NCBI GenBank assembly: GCA_003168295.1
Contig: PMST01000552.1
Location: 12,054-27,462 of the forward strand
Source of the DNA: Actinomycetota bacterium
Lineage (GTDB): Bacteria; Actinomycetota; Actinomycetes; Streptosporangiales; Streptosporangiaceae
Length of the DNA stretch: 15,409 bases
Direction of reading: 5' to 3'
Numbering within the stretch: position 1 is the stretch's first letter; each line of letters begins with the position of its first letter. The notes below the pieces were generated by a model. The model searched no databases, was not told the origin of the DNA, and worked only from the letters and a program-made list of their open reading frames with translations. Of the stretch, positions 1-6,538 are shown in pieces. Made by a program: the position numbers and the translations under genes.

Positions 1-1496
1 TCGGTCGGTCCCTCGGCGCCGCAGTTCCAGGACCGATTGTCGTCGGTGCCGTCCCGGTTCGACTCTCCGTTGGCTTCGTTGTGCTTGGTGTCGTAGGACA
101 CCAGGTCCTTCAGGGTGAAGCCGTCGTGCACCGTGATCAGGTTCACCGAGGCGGTCGGCTTGCGCCGGTCGCCCCCGTACAGGTCGGATGAGCCGGCGAA
201 CCGGGTGGCGAACTCGCCGAGGGCGCCGCGCCGCTGGCTGCGCCAGAAGTCGCGCATGCTGTCCCGGTACTTGCCGTTCCACTCCCGCCATGGCGCCGGG
301 AACCGGCCGAGGTCGTAGCTGTCCATCTGCCCGACGTCCCACGGCTCGGCGATGAGCTTCGCCTGTGACACCACCGGATCCTGCGCGACCAGGTCGAAGA
401 ACGCAGACATGCTGCTGAACCCGCCGTCCTGGCGGGCCAGGGTGGCGGCGAGGTCGAACCGGAACCCGTCGACGTGCATCTCGGTGAGCCAGTACCGCAG
501 CGAGTCCATGATCAGCCGCAGCGCGACCGTGTTTCCGGCGTTCAGCGAGTTGCCGGTCCCGGTCGTGTCGTAGTACTGGTCCGGGTGGCCGGGGTTCAGC
601 CGGTAGTACGCCGTGTTGTCCAGGCCGCGGAAGCACAGCGACGGGCCGCCCTCACCGCCCTCGGCGGTGTGGTTGAAGACGACGTCGAGAATGACCTCGA
701 GCCCCGCGGCGTGCAGCGCCCGGACCATGGCCTTGAATTCGGTGATCTGACCGCCGGCCCGGTCCCCGGAACGCACCGCGGAAGAGTAGGCCTGGTGCGG
801 GGCGAAGTAGCCGATCGTGTTGTAGCCCCAGTAGTTGGTCAGACCGCGCTTGAGCAGGAAATCGTCGGGTACGTACTGATGAACAGGCAGCAGTTCCACC
901 GCGGTCACGCCCAGGTCGGTCAGGTGCTTGATGGCCGCCTCGTGGCCGAGCCCGGCATATGTACCGCGCAGCGAGTCGGGCACGTCCGGATGGCGCATGG
1001 TGAAGCCCTTGACGTGGACCTCGTAGATGATCGTGTCCGCGTAGTCGCGCCGCGGCGGGGCATCGTCACCCCAGTCGAATCCGGGATCGGTGACCAGGCT
1101 GAGCGGGACGTGCCTGGCGGAGTCCAGCGAGCTGGGCGCGTCGACGTTGCCCAACTCGTAGTCGAACACCTCGGGCCCGAACGCCACCTCGCCGCGCACC
1201 GCCCGCGCGTAGGGGTCGATCAGGAGCTTGGCCGGGTTGCAGCGCACTCCGCGGGCCGTGTCGTAGGGACCGTGGACGCGGTACCCGTAGGCCTGGCCGG
1301 GGCCGATCCCGGGGATGAACCCGTGCCAGACGCCGTCGTCGTAGTCCGGCAGCCGGACCCTAGTCTCGTTTCCGGCCTCGTCGAACAGGCCTACCTCGGC
1401 CGCCTCGGCGACGCTGGAAGCCACCGCGAAGTTGGTCCCGCCGTCGCGAGGCGTCGCGCCCAGGGGCGACGGTCGGCCGGGAAGCGCATCAGCCAC
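1..1496 (-). CDS. glgX: Glycogen debranching enzyme GlgX (GH13 isoamylase type), 3' end outside window
   Basis: Hydrolyses alpha-1,6 branch points of limit dextrins during cytoplasmic glycogen breakdown. About 498 residues are visible of a family that usually has about 700, so the C-terminus lies beyond base 1. An N-terminal CBM48-like part (about residues 5-110, with PLGAT, GTNFAVAS and YGYRVHGPYD) precedes the GH13 barrel. The four conserved GH13 regions are present: DVVFNHT, GFRFDLA with nucleophile D348, IAEPWDVG with acid/base E384, and VHDGF with D458; the triad is intact. The start is taken as GTG at 1496, just before ADALPGRPSPLGAT; another in-frame GTG lies at 1517 and the ribosome site is weak, so the start is uncertain by 7 codons. 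It points away from the riboswitch-controlled genes and no riboswitch is seen in its own 167-bp leader (1497-1663), which holds nothing else I recognise. Confidence 0.96.
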   Translation of the reverse strand, partial: MADALPGRPSPLGATPRDGGTNFAVASSVAEAAEVGLFDEAGNETRVRLPDYDDGVWHGFIPGIGPGQAYGYRVHGPYDTARGVRCNPAKLLIDPYARAVRGEVAFGPEVFDYELGNVDAPSSLDSARHVPLSLVTDPGFDWGDDAPPRRDYADTIIYEVHVKGFTMRHPDVPDSLRGTYAGLGHEAAIKHLTDLGVTAVELLPVHQYVPDDFLLKRGLTNYWGYNTIGYFAPHQAYSSAVRSGDRAGGQITEFKAMVRALHAAGLEVILDVVFNHTAEGGEGGPSLCFRGLDNTAYYRLNPGHPDQYYDTTGTGNSLNAGNTVALRLIMDSLRYWLTEMHVDGFRFDLAATLARQDGGFSSMSAFFDLVAQDPVVSQAKLIAEPWDVGQMDSYDLGRFPAPWREWNGKYRDSMRDFWRSQRRGALGEFATRFAGSSDLYGGDRRKPTASVNLITVHDGFTLKDLVSYDTKHNEANGESNRDGTDDNRSWNCGAEGPT

Positions 1497-1663
1497 CCGG
1501 CCTACGTTACCTATCACCGCCGGCGCCGTCCGCGCCGGCTCCGGCCGCCCCAGGCCCGCCAGGTTTGCGGGCCAGCGTGCCGGTGTGTCTGCCGTCTCCG
1601 GCCGGGTCGAGTGCGGCTGGCGGCTGCTGCTCCCGGGCCTGGCGCCTCGGTGACGCCGATCTC

Positions 1664-2101
1664 CTACGGGGCTGGGTGCGAGGTGCCCGCGGTTGTCGAA
1701 TCGACGCAGATCACCGCCCACGATCGCGGGCATGCACTCTGGCCGCCGCCCCGGCTGAGAACCAGCCCGACAGTGATCAGTGAGATAGTTATCAGGAGCC
1801 ACAGCAGGAACGCGGCCCACTGGAGACCCAGGCGCTGGTATACCCGGCCCGCTGTGCCCCAGCGAGGGTGCCGCCGTTTGCGGCCCGGACAACGGGTGAC
1901 CCCTCGCAAGCCCGCCTGGACCTTCTCGAGCGTCGGCATCTCCTCGCCCGACGCCAGCTGGTTGAACGTGGCTAGCAGCGTGGCCGCCGTGGCCTTGATC
2001 CGTAGCAGTGGCATGTAAGAAGACCGAGGATGCGTGATTGCGCCGGCCAGCGTCTTAAGCGAGAACTCCGCAGCGCGCCGTGAAAGAATCCGGATCAACA
2101 T
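1664..2101 (-). CDS. Small single-pass membrane protein, unknown function
   Basis: A 145-residue protein I do not recognise. A basic, partly amphipathic N-terminal part (residues 1-90, with an RKRRHPR cluster at 74-80) precedes one clear hydrophobic span at about residues 93-116 (WAAFLLWLLITISLITVGLV), followed by a short polar tail with two cysteines. The positive charges before the span suggest an N-in orientation. The ATG start is supported by GGAGG five bases upstream (2107-2111 on the minus strand), and that ribosome site can pair with the 3' arm of a fluoride-type riboswitch (2144-2208). The ribosome site and riboswitch are the main reason to believe the gene. The last 30 residues look low in constraint. 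It lies upstream of glgX on the same strand with a 167-bp gap, so it may or may not share a transcript. Confidence 0.55.
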   Translation of the reverse strand: MLIRILSRRAAEFSLKTLAGAITHPRSSYMPLLRIKATAATLLATFNQLASGEEMPTLEKVQAGLRGVTRCPGRKRRHPRWGTAGRVYQRLGLQWAAFLLWLLITISLITVGLVLSRGGGQSACPRSWAVICVDSTTAGTSHPAP

Positions 2102-2106
2102 AAAGG

Positions 2107-2208
2107 CCTCCGCCTACATGCGCAGCGTCATGCCGCCGAAATAGGTAGAAGCCATCACCCTGGGATCTGAGTGCCCCAGGTACTACGCGAGCCTCGGAGG
2201 GGCTCGCC
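2107..2208 (-). promoter_or_regulatory. Fluoride-type riboswitch (P1 degenerate) before the 145-residue membrane protein
   Basis: On the minus strand the 3' half is canonical: a P3 hairpin CCUGGG/CCCAGG, then GUGAUGGCUUCUACC (2144-2159), matching the fluoride riboswitch UGAUGGCCUCUACC. The 5' half gives P1 GCGA/UCGC around a loop ending in GAGGC, which can pair with GCUUC (one G-U). However, 7-8 bases replace the conserved U after GGCGA. GGCUUCUAC can instead pair with GUAG...GGAGGCC, which holds the ribosome site, the expected OFF state of a translational ON switch. Because the conserved A-U of the pocket is lost, it may be a decayed or altered aptamer. It shares the P1 palindrome with the plus-strand element at 2187. 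Confidence 0.6.
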
Positions 2209-2250
2209 ACAAACGCGCCAGTGCCAACGGTCCCTGCTCGGCAGGGAAGG
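2187..2250 (+). promoter_or_regulatory. Variant fluoride-type riboswitch before ettA
   Basis: P1-like palindrome at 2187-2207 with GGAGGGGC in its loop, a short P3 (GCG CCAG UGC), then GCCAACGGUCCCUGC (2223-2237). GGGGC can pair with GUCCC (pseudoknot), while UCCCUGC can pair perfectly with GCAGGGA (2241-2247), which covers the purine-rich ribosome site AGGGAAGG. The 3' segment is identical to the minus-strand element at 6388-6403 and the plus-strand element at 9004-9019. It differs from canonical fluoride switches at pocket positions 38, 39 and 41 (C, A, C in place of U, G, U). P1 is longer than normal, so folding is less certain here than in the other two variants. Confidence 0.6.
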
Positions 2251-2262
2251 CACACGTGTCGC

Positions 2263-3720
2263 ATGAAACAGATCCTGGTCCTTAGTCATGCCCGGAAGTC
2301 TTTCGACGACAAGGTCGTCTCGGACGACGTCACGCTGGCGTTCCTGCCCGGCGCGAAGGTCGGCGTGGTCGGGCCGAACGGCATGGGCAAGTCCACGCTG
2401 CTGCGGATGATGGCCGGCCTGGAACAGCCCCCTAACGGCGAGGTTTTCCTCTTGCCCGGCTACAGCGTCGGGATCCTGCCGCAGGAACCCGTCCTCGACG
2501 AGAGCGAGACAGTCCTCGGCAACGTCGAGGAAGGCGTCGCCGAAGTCAAGGCCCTCATCGACCGGTATAACGAGATCGCCGCAGAGCTGGCGGTGGCCTA
2601 CTCCGATGAGTTGCTCGAGGAGATGGGCAGACTGCAGGAGCAACTGGACCACCGGGACGCCTGGGACCTGGATAGCCAGGTTGAGCAGGCCATGGATGCG
2701 CTGCGGTGCCCGCCGCCTGACGCGAGGGTGAGCGTGCTGTCCGGCGGTGAGCGACGCCGGGTGGCGCTGTGCCGTCTGCTGCTGGCCCAGCCGGACCTGC
2801 TCCTGCTTGATGAGCCGACCAACCACCTGGACGCGGAAAGCGTCGCCTGGCTGGAACAGCACTTGGGCAAGTACTCCGGAATAGTGGTAGCGGTCACGCA
2901 CGACCGGTATTTCCTGGACAACGTGGCGGGCTGGATCCTGGAGCTCGACCGCGGCCACGCCTACCCGTATGAGGGGAATTACTCCACTTACCTGAAGACC
3001 AAGGCCGCGCGGATGAAAGTCGAGGGGCAGCGGGACGTCAAGCTGCGCAGGCGGCTGGAAGAAGAGCTGGCGTCGGTGCGCTCGAGTCCGCGCGCCCGCC
3101 AGGCCAAGAGCCGCGCCCGGCTGGGCCGGTATGAGCAGATGGCCGACCAGGCCGCGTCCCGGCAGAAGCTGGACTTCGAGGAGATCCAGATTCCGCCGGG
3201 TCCCCGGCTGGGCCGCCTCGTGGTCGAGTCGGACCGGCTGGTCAAGGGGTTCGGGGAGCGCAGGCTGATCGGCGGGCTCAGCTTCAGCCTCCCGCCGAAC
3301 GGCATCGTCGGGGTCATCGGCCCGAACGGGGTCGGTAAGACCACCCTGCTGAAAATGATCCTCGGGCAGGAGCAGCCGGACGCCGGGGTCATCACGGTCG
3401 GCGAGACGGTGCGGATCTCCTACGTCGACCAGCTGCGGGCCGCGATCGACCCGGGTAAGACCGTGTGGGAGGTGATTTCCGGCGGGGAGGCCTATCTGCA
3501 CGCCGGGCGGACCGAGATCCCCAGCCGCGCCTACGTGGCGGCCTTCGGGTTCAGGGGATCTGACCAGCAAAAGCCAGTCGGGCTCATGTCCGGCGGCGAA
3601 CGTGGCCGGGTCAACCTGGCGCTCACCCTCACGCAGGGGGGCAACCTGCTGCTGCTGGACGAGCCCGCCAACGACCTGGACGTTGAGACCCTGGCCTCGC
3701 TGGAAAAACGGGCTGGATGA
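2263..3720 (+). CDS. ettA: EttA-type ABC-F translational ATPase, C-terminally truncated
   Basis: EttA binds the ribosomal E site and gates translation according to the ATP/ADP ratio. ABC1: Walker A GPNGMGKST, signature LSGGERRRVAL, Walker B LLLLDEPTNHLD, switch VTHDRYFLD. Then the long charged linker with the RARQAKSRARLGRYEQM segment. ABC2: Walker A GPNGVGKTT, signature MSGGERGRVNLAL, Walker B LLLLDEPANDLD (A where T is usual). The protein stops after VETLASLEKRAG, about 485 residues against about 555 in the family, so the second switch histidine (SHDRWFLD) and the C-terminal tail are missing. The reading frame breaks at an A5 run (3703-3707). ATG 2263 fits the family N-terminus; an in-frame GTG at 2221 lies inside the riboswitch. 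Function of the truncated form is doubtful; it may be inactive or dominant-negative. Confidence 0.88.
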   Translation: MKQILVLSHARKSFDDKVVSDDVTLAFLPGAKVGVVGPNGMGKSTLLRMMAGLEQPPNGEVFLLPGYSVGILPQEPVLDESETVLGNVEEGVAEVKALIDRYNEIAAELAVAYSDELLEEMGRLQEQLDHRDAWDLDSQVEQAMDALRCPPPDARVSVLSGGERRRVALCRLLLAQPDLLLLDEPTNHLDAESVAWLEQHLGKYSGIVVAVTHDRYFLDNVAGWILELDRGHAYPYEGNYSTYLKTKAARMKVEGQRDVKLRRRLEEELASVRSSPRARQAKSRARLGRYEQMADQAASRQKLDFEEIQIPPGPRLGRLVVESDRLVKGFGERRLIGGLSFSLPPNGIVGVIGPNGVGKTTLLKMILGQEQPDAGVITVGETVRISYVDQLRAAIDPGKTVWEVISGGEAYLHAGRTEIPSRAYVAAFGFRGSDQQKPVGLMSGGERGRVNLALTLTQGGNLLLLDEPANDLDVETLASLEKRAG

Positions 3721-4070
3721 CGACGCGTGGGCCCCGGTCCTCGAGGTCAGCCAGCGGATCGTGCCGCTACTGCTTCTCGCCCTTCGGGACGCGGCCGTTC
3801 CCGCCTACGCGGCCCCGGCCCGCCCAGCCGCAGCCCGGCTGCGGGACACCACGCGGCGTCCTGAAAGCTGGCAACTATGGGTCGGCGCCAGCGCTTACGG
3901 GGAGGCGGAAACGGCCCTGATGGCCGTGATGCCCAACCTCGCGCGGGAGGCGGCGCGGCACGCCGACAGCGCATGGCGGTGACGGCTGCCCGCCGGATGT
4001 GATCGCGGGCTGGCTGTTCGCGGCCGGGTGGCTGCGCCTCGTCGGCTCCCGGACGCCCGGCACGACCTGA
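3710..4070 (+). pseudogene. Gene remnant fused to the broken 3' end of ettA
   Basis: If one A is removed from the A5 run at 3703-3707, ettA reads SLENGL and then passes into a sequence unrelated to EttA: DDDAWAPVLEVSQRIVPLL at first, ending with LAREAARHADSAWR and a stop at 3982. A further frame change then gives DVIAGWLFAAGWLRLVGS, ending at 4070. The composition looks coding, but there is no start, no ribosome site and two frame breaks. I read this as the 3' end of another gene joined to ettA by a deletion or recombination, now decayed. The parent gene is not recognised. The bases after it (4071-4173) hold only a short direct repeat and the Nudix ribosome site. Confidence 0.5.
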
Positions 4071-4115
4071 CGTTAGTTAGCGGTCCTGGCCTGCCACAGC
4101 CGGTCCGCGCCCGCA

Positions 4116-4150
4116 CCCGACGCAACTCCGCTGCCCGACGAACTCCGCTG
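4116..4150. repeat. Imperfect tandem repeat, two units of 17-18 bp
   Basis: CCCGACGCAACTCCGCTG (4116-4133) is followed directly by CCCGACGAACTCCGCTG (4134-4150), differing by one base. A partial third copy (CCCGAC) follows. It lies just before the ribosome site of the Nudix gene and next to the gene debris, and could be a slippage product or part of the leader. Confidence 0.6.
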
Positions 4151-4173
4151 CCCCGACATTGGAAGGAAAACCC

Positions 4174-4944
4174 ATGGACCAGCCCGCTAGCGTTGACGTG
4201 CGCTGCTCAGCTGTCGTCTTCCGCGGCCAGGACGTTCTCCTGGTCCGCCGGCTGCGCGATGGCGACGACGACTGGGTCCTGCCCGGTGGGACACCGCGTC
4301 CAGGCGAGAGCATGGCCGCCTGCGCCCGGCGCGAGACGCTCGAGGAAACCGGGCTGGCGGTAGAACCAGCCCGGGTCGCGTTCGTCCTCGAAACCCGGGG
4401 ACCGCGATCCGGCCTGCATACCGTGGATCTCGTCTTTCTGGCCACCTTGTCAGGGCCAGCGCAGGAGCCCCGGTCCGGCGAGCCGGACCTGAGCGCGAGG
4501 TTCGTCCCGCTCAGCCGACTGCACCAGCTCGACCTGCGTCCGCCGATGGCCGGGCACCTGCGTGGACTGCATGCGCGGGGCACGGCTCGTACCGCGGCCT
4601 ACCTGGGCAATCTGTGGCGCCCGCGGCGTGGCGGTCGGCTGAGGGCTGACATGCTGAAACGCGGACGCGACCGCGACGATCCCGTCCGCGTTCAGCGGTC
4701 CGGCTACTTGACCGGCGGCGGCCCCATGGGCAGGATCTTGCGGCCGAAGGTGGCGGCGATCACATCTCCCGCAGCGTGGTACCAGGCCAGCACCGCGAAG
4801 ACCAGGACGACCCAGCCGCCGGCCTTGGTGACATCGCCCATCTTGGCGCCCGCACCGATCAACAGTAGGACCAGCCCGACGAAGATCAGCCAGAGAATGA
4901 CCGTCAGTACCAGGTCGGTGCGCAGCGAGGCGACCGCCAGGTAG
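4174..4944 (+). CDS. Nudix hydrolase
   Basis: Hydrolyses a nucleoside diphosphate linked to another moiety (for example ADP-ribose or an oxidised nucleotide); the substrate cannot be read from the sequence. A complete Nudix box GX5EX7REUXEEXGU is visible: GTPRPGE, then REXXEEXGL in RETLEETGL, about residues 37-59. The fold N-terminus (CSAVVFRGQDVLLVRRL) and a WVLPGG strand precede it. The ATG follows GGAAGGA with a good spacing; an upstream in-frame TTG (4159) is less likely. The domain ends at about residue 155 (LGNLWRP), but the frame runs on to 256 residues. The last 80 or so codons are antisense to the 3' end of the acetate transporter gene and look non-functional, so the natural stop may have been lost. 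Confidence 0.87.
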   Translation: MDQPASVDVRCSAVVFRGQDVLLVRRLRDGDDDWVLPGGTPRPGESMAACARRETLEETGLAVEPARVAFVLETRGPRSGLHTVDLVFLATLSGPAQEPRSGEPDLSARFVPLSRLHQLDLRPPMAGHLRGLHARGTARTAAYLGNLWRPRRGGRLRADMLKRGRDRDDPVRVQRSGYLTGGGPMGRILRPKVAAITSPAAWYQASTAKTRTTQPPALVTSPILAPAPINSRTSPTKISQRMTVSTRSVRSEATAR

Positions 4945-5320
4945 AAGGTCACGACCGCGAACACGGCCAGGAACAGGCTCAGCGCCGAGCTGAGCTGCGC
5001 CGCGGGAACGCTGGCGCGTACAGCGTCTCGAACGCGCCGAACATCACCCAGAACGGCCCGTAGGTGCCGAACACGGCCGCGCCGAACAGGTTGCCCCGCG
5101 ATATCTCAAGGACCGCCACGATGATCTGTACCAGGCCGCCGAAGAAAAAGGCGGCCGGCAGCACGATGAGGACGCCGGCGTTGTTGAGCAGCCCGCTCTG
5201 GAACATGCCCAGCATGAACGACGTGGTGCCGAATGCGGTCACCGCCCACGCCGCCGGATCAGCCATCCGGGCTGGAACAGCCGGGGTAACCTGCCGGTCC
5301 CGTGCAGACTGCTGACCCAC
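4704..5320 (-). pseudogene. satP: Acetate/succinate transporter of the GPR1/FUN34/YaaH (SatP) family, frameshifted
   Basis: Six-helix inner-membrane proton-coupled acetate carrier. The first part (5320 to about 4990, from GTG with MGQQS) reads MADPAAWAVTAFGTTSFML, GLVQIIVAVLEI, GAAVFGTYGPFWVMFGAFE. The rest (to the stop at 4704) reads, in another frame, VPAAQLSSAL, FAVVTFYLAVASLRTD, VLLLIGAG, GWVVLVFAVLAWYHAAGDV. Together they give about 205 residues, the normal family length, but one base is missing near 5005 and the first frame stops at 4979. It may be a true pseudogene or a sequencing error; all other family features are intact. The NPAPLG motif of the family is replaced by DPAAWA. It lies 126 bp downstream of the multi-HTH gene on the same strand and may be read from the same riboswitch-controlled transcript. 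Fluoroacetate uptake is a possible but unproven link to fluoride. Confidence 0.8.
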
Positions 5321-5368
5321 CGCATCCGAAGTCGTCAGAGCGCAACTCCCTTGTCGTGTTGTGGCTTA

Positions 5369-5393
5369 CCTGCCGCACCTTTTGCACGGCAGG
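5369..5393. repeat. Inverted repeat upstream of the acetate transporter
   Basis: CCTGCCG and CGGCAGG form a perfect 7-bp inverted repeat around an 11-base loop, about 50 bp before the transporter start. It could be an operator or an RNA hairpin in the HTH-transporter spacer. No T-run follows on either strand, so it is not a typical intrinsic terminator. It resembles the stems of the variant riboswitches (CCCTGCC/GGCAGGG) but lacks the ACGGTCCC segment and a P1, so it is not called a riboswitch. Confidence 0.4.
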
Positions 5394-5446
5394 GGTCCTG
5401 ATGGTCGCGTTGCGAGCCCGGCGCTTGGCGGGCGGATCGCCGCCTT

Positions 5447-6361
5447 TCACGGCCGCGTCCGCCAGCGGCGCAGAAACGGGGTCCGTCCGCCCGGATGACG
5501 CACCGGGATGCCTTCGCGGCGCATGAACCCGCGTACGGTCATGGCCGGCTGCCCGGTGAGGAGCTCGATGTGGCTCAGCCCGGCTCCGCAGTGCCAGTAC
5601 AGCTCCTTCACGAGCGGGGTGCTCAGCGGAACCGGTTCAGGGAACCGCTGCCAGATCGGGCTGCCGGGCAAGACTCGCGGAATGTCGTGAGCGTCCAGAG
5701 CCGAAGCGATGAGGTCATCGGAATAAAGCGCTCTGACCAGCTCGATCTGATCGGGCCCTGACAGCGGGACGGCCCCGCCGGTCCGGACCGGGACACCGAG
5801 GGCGTGCGCGCTGCGCAAGACGGTGTTGCCTGACGTGCCAATCAGCTGGCCGACCTCCGCCGCGGTCATGCCTAGCTGCTCGTACAAGTCATGGAGTGTC
5901 TCTGCCGGGACCGTCCGGCGGTCCTCGCGGTTCCATCTGCCGCGGCTGCGAGCCCGGATCCCGTAACGGCGAAGCCGTTCACGGACCGTGCGTTCGGGCA
6001 GGCCGGTTATCACGGCGATCTGCCGTGAGCTGAGCCTGGCGACCTCGTAGAACTCCGTGATGAGCTGCGGCAGGCCGGGCGGGTCATGAGCGCGCCGCAG
6101 CGGCCGGAAACGGCCGGCCCCCCTTGGGCGCACGGCCACGCCTGCCCGGTGCAGTGTCCGCGTCACGCGCTGCCGGTCGACGCCGGTGAGTTCCGCGATG
6201 CGGTAGGTCGACAGCCCACGGCACAGGTAGAGGTGAACCAGCCGCTCTGGCGGACATCGGTCCGCTGCGGCGGCATCTTCGGCTCCAGCGGCGCAGTAGG
6301 CGCATGGCGGGGCGAGGTCGTCGCCGGGCACACCTGAAGATGGAGTACGGCGGTCCTGCAT
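5447..6361 (-). CDS. Protein with four tandem helix-turn-helix repeats, putative DNA-binding regulator
   Basis: 304 residues. Four repeats of one pattern are visible: a leading helix (hh.hY...), then (L/M)(S/T)xxxI/V..hhG....TV.R.hh..G(I/V)xVR. Repeat 1 is about residues 38-80 (LSTYRIAELTGVDRQRVTRT), repeat 2 98-141 (LSSRQIAVITGLPERTVRER), repeat 3 152-196 (MTAAEVGQLIGTSGNTVLRS), repeat 4 248-292 (LSHIELLTGQPAMTVRGF). A weaker unit may lie at 205-232. An N-terminal CAYC pair (C20, C23) with C36 might bind metal. No catalytic domain is seen, so a sequence-specific DNA-binding protein is the best inference, perhaps a regulator of this island. The ATG is preceded by GGGAGG inside the variant riboswitch. 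The family name is not recognised. Confidence 0.85.
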   Translation of the reverse strand: MQDRRTPSSGVPGDDLAPPCAYCAAGAEDAAAADRCPPERLVHLYLCRGLSTYRIAELTGVDRQRVTRTLHRAGVAVRPRGAGRFRPLRRAHDPPGLPQLITEFYEVARLSSRQIAVITGLPERTVRERLRRYGIRARSRGRWNREDRRTVPAETLHDLYEQLGMTAAEVGQLIGTSGNTVLRSAHALGVPVRTGGAVPLSGPDQIELVRALYSDDLIASALDAHDIPRVLPGSPIWQRFPEPVPLSTPLVKELYWHCGAGLSHIELLTGQPAMTVRGFMRREGIPVRHPGGRTPFLRRWRTRP

Positions 6362-6371
6362 AAATGTGCGG

Positions 6372-6435
6372 CCTCCCGCCCGCTTAGGGCAGGGACCGTT
6401 GGCGATGACCGCGTTTGATGGCGGGCCCCTCCGCC
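6372..6435 (-). promoter_or_regulatory. Variant fluoride-type riboswitch before the multi-HTH gene
   Basis: Minus strand, 5' to 3': P1 GGCGGAGGGGCCCGCC (6435-6420), linker AUCAAAC, P3 (GCG GUCAU CGC), then GCCAACGGUCCCUGCC (6403-6388) and the ribosome site GGGAGG (6377-6372). AGGGGCC of the P1 loop can pair with GGUCCCU over seven bases. Alternatively UCCC and GCCC pair with the GGGCGGGA that contains the ribosome site. The layout equals that of a translational fluoride riboswitch. Positions 6/7 are G/A and 38/39 are C/A in place of A/U and U/G, while A40 and U48 are kept. P1 and the 3' segment are identical to those of the element at 8971. Confidence 0.78.
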
Positions 6436-6447
6436 GTACTCAGGCTA

Positions 6448-6476
6448 AGGATAAGTACGGAACTTCCGGTTGGTAA
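6448..6476 (-). promoter_or_regulatory. Promoter for the multi-HTH transcript
   Basis: Minus strand TTACCA (6476-6471) and TATCCT (6453-6448) with a 17-bp spacer. Transcription would begin near 6440, just before P1 of the riboswitch at 6435, which is what a riboswitch leader needs. Confidence 0.5.
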
Positions 6477-6503
6477 AGAGCACGATGCGGTGGACCTGGC
6501 AGT

Positions 6504-6532
6504 TTGTTAATTCGCGTTGCCGATGCTTCAAT
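6504..6532 (+). promoter_or_regulatory. Promoter for the 296-residue protein
   Basis: TTGTTA (6504-6509) and TTCAAT (6527-6532) with a 17-bp spacer. The predicted start, near 6539, is the first G of P1. The divergent promoter for the HTH gene lies 27 bp away. Confidence 0.5.
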
Positions 6533-6538
6533 AAATAC

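Noticed and set aside
474..2018. Long plus-strand open frame of 514 codons
   Set aside because: It lies opposite glgX, whose minus-strand translation has all GH13 motifs. The plus-strand product is rich in R, V and G with no domain; it is a high-GC shadow.
2221..2262. GTG 2221 as the start of ettA, and a short GTG 2256 leader ORF
   Set aside because: GTG 2221 is inside the riboswitch core. GTG 2256 has good spacing from AGGGAAGG but its ORF stops at 2285 inside ettA without a stop-start overlap, so it is not called, although it leaves some doubt about the ettA ribosome site.
2155..3570. Long minus-strand open frame opposite ettA
   Set aside because: The plus strand encodes clear ABC-F motifs. 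The minus frame has shadow composition and runs through the riboswitch region.
3915..3935. CTGATGGCC at 3917 as another riboswitch 3' segment
   Set aside because: No P1 or P3 hairpin upstream and no gene start downstream; it lies in the decayed coding segment.
6388..6403. GGGACCGTTGGC as a DosR-type (dormancy) operator, repeated at four starts
   Set aside because: The half-site GGGAC with a partial second half is suggestive, but it always lies about 30-40 bases before the start codon, downstream of the likely transcript start, and always pairs with both the P1 loop and the ribosome site. An RNA switch explains it better.
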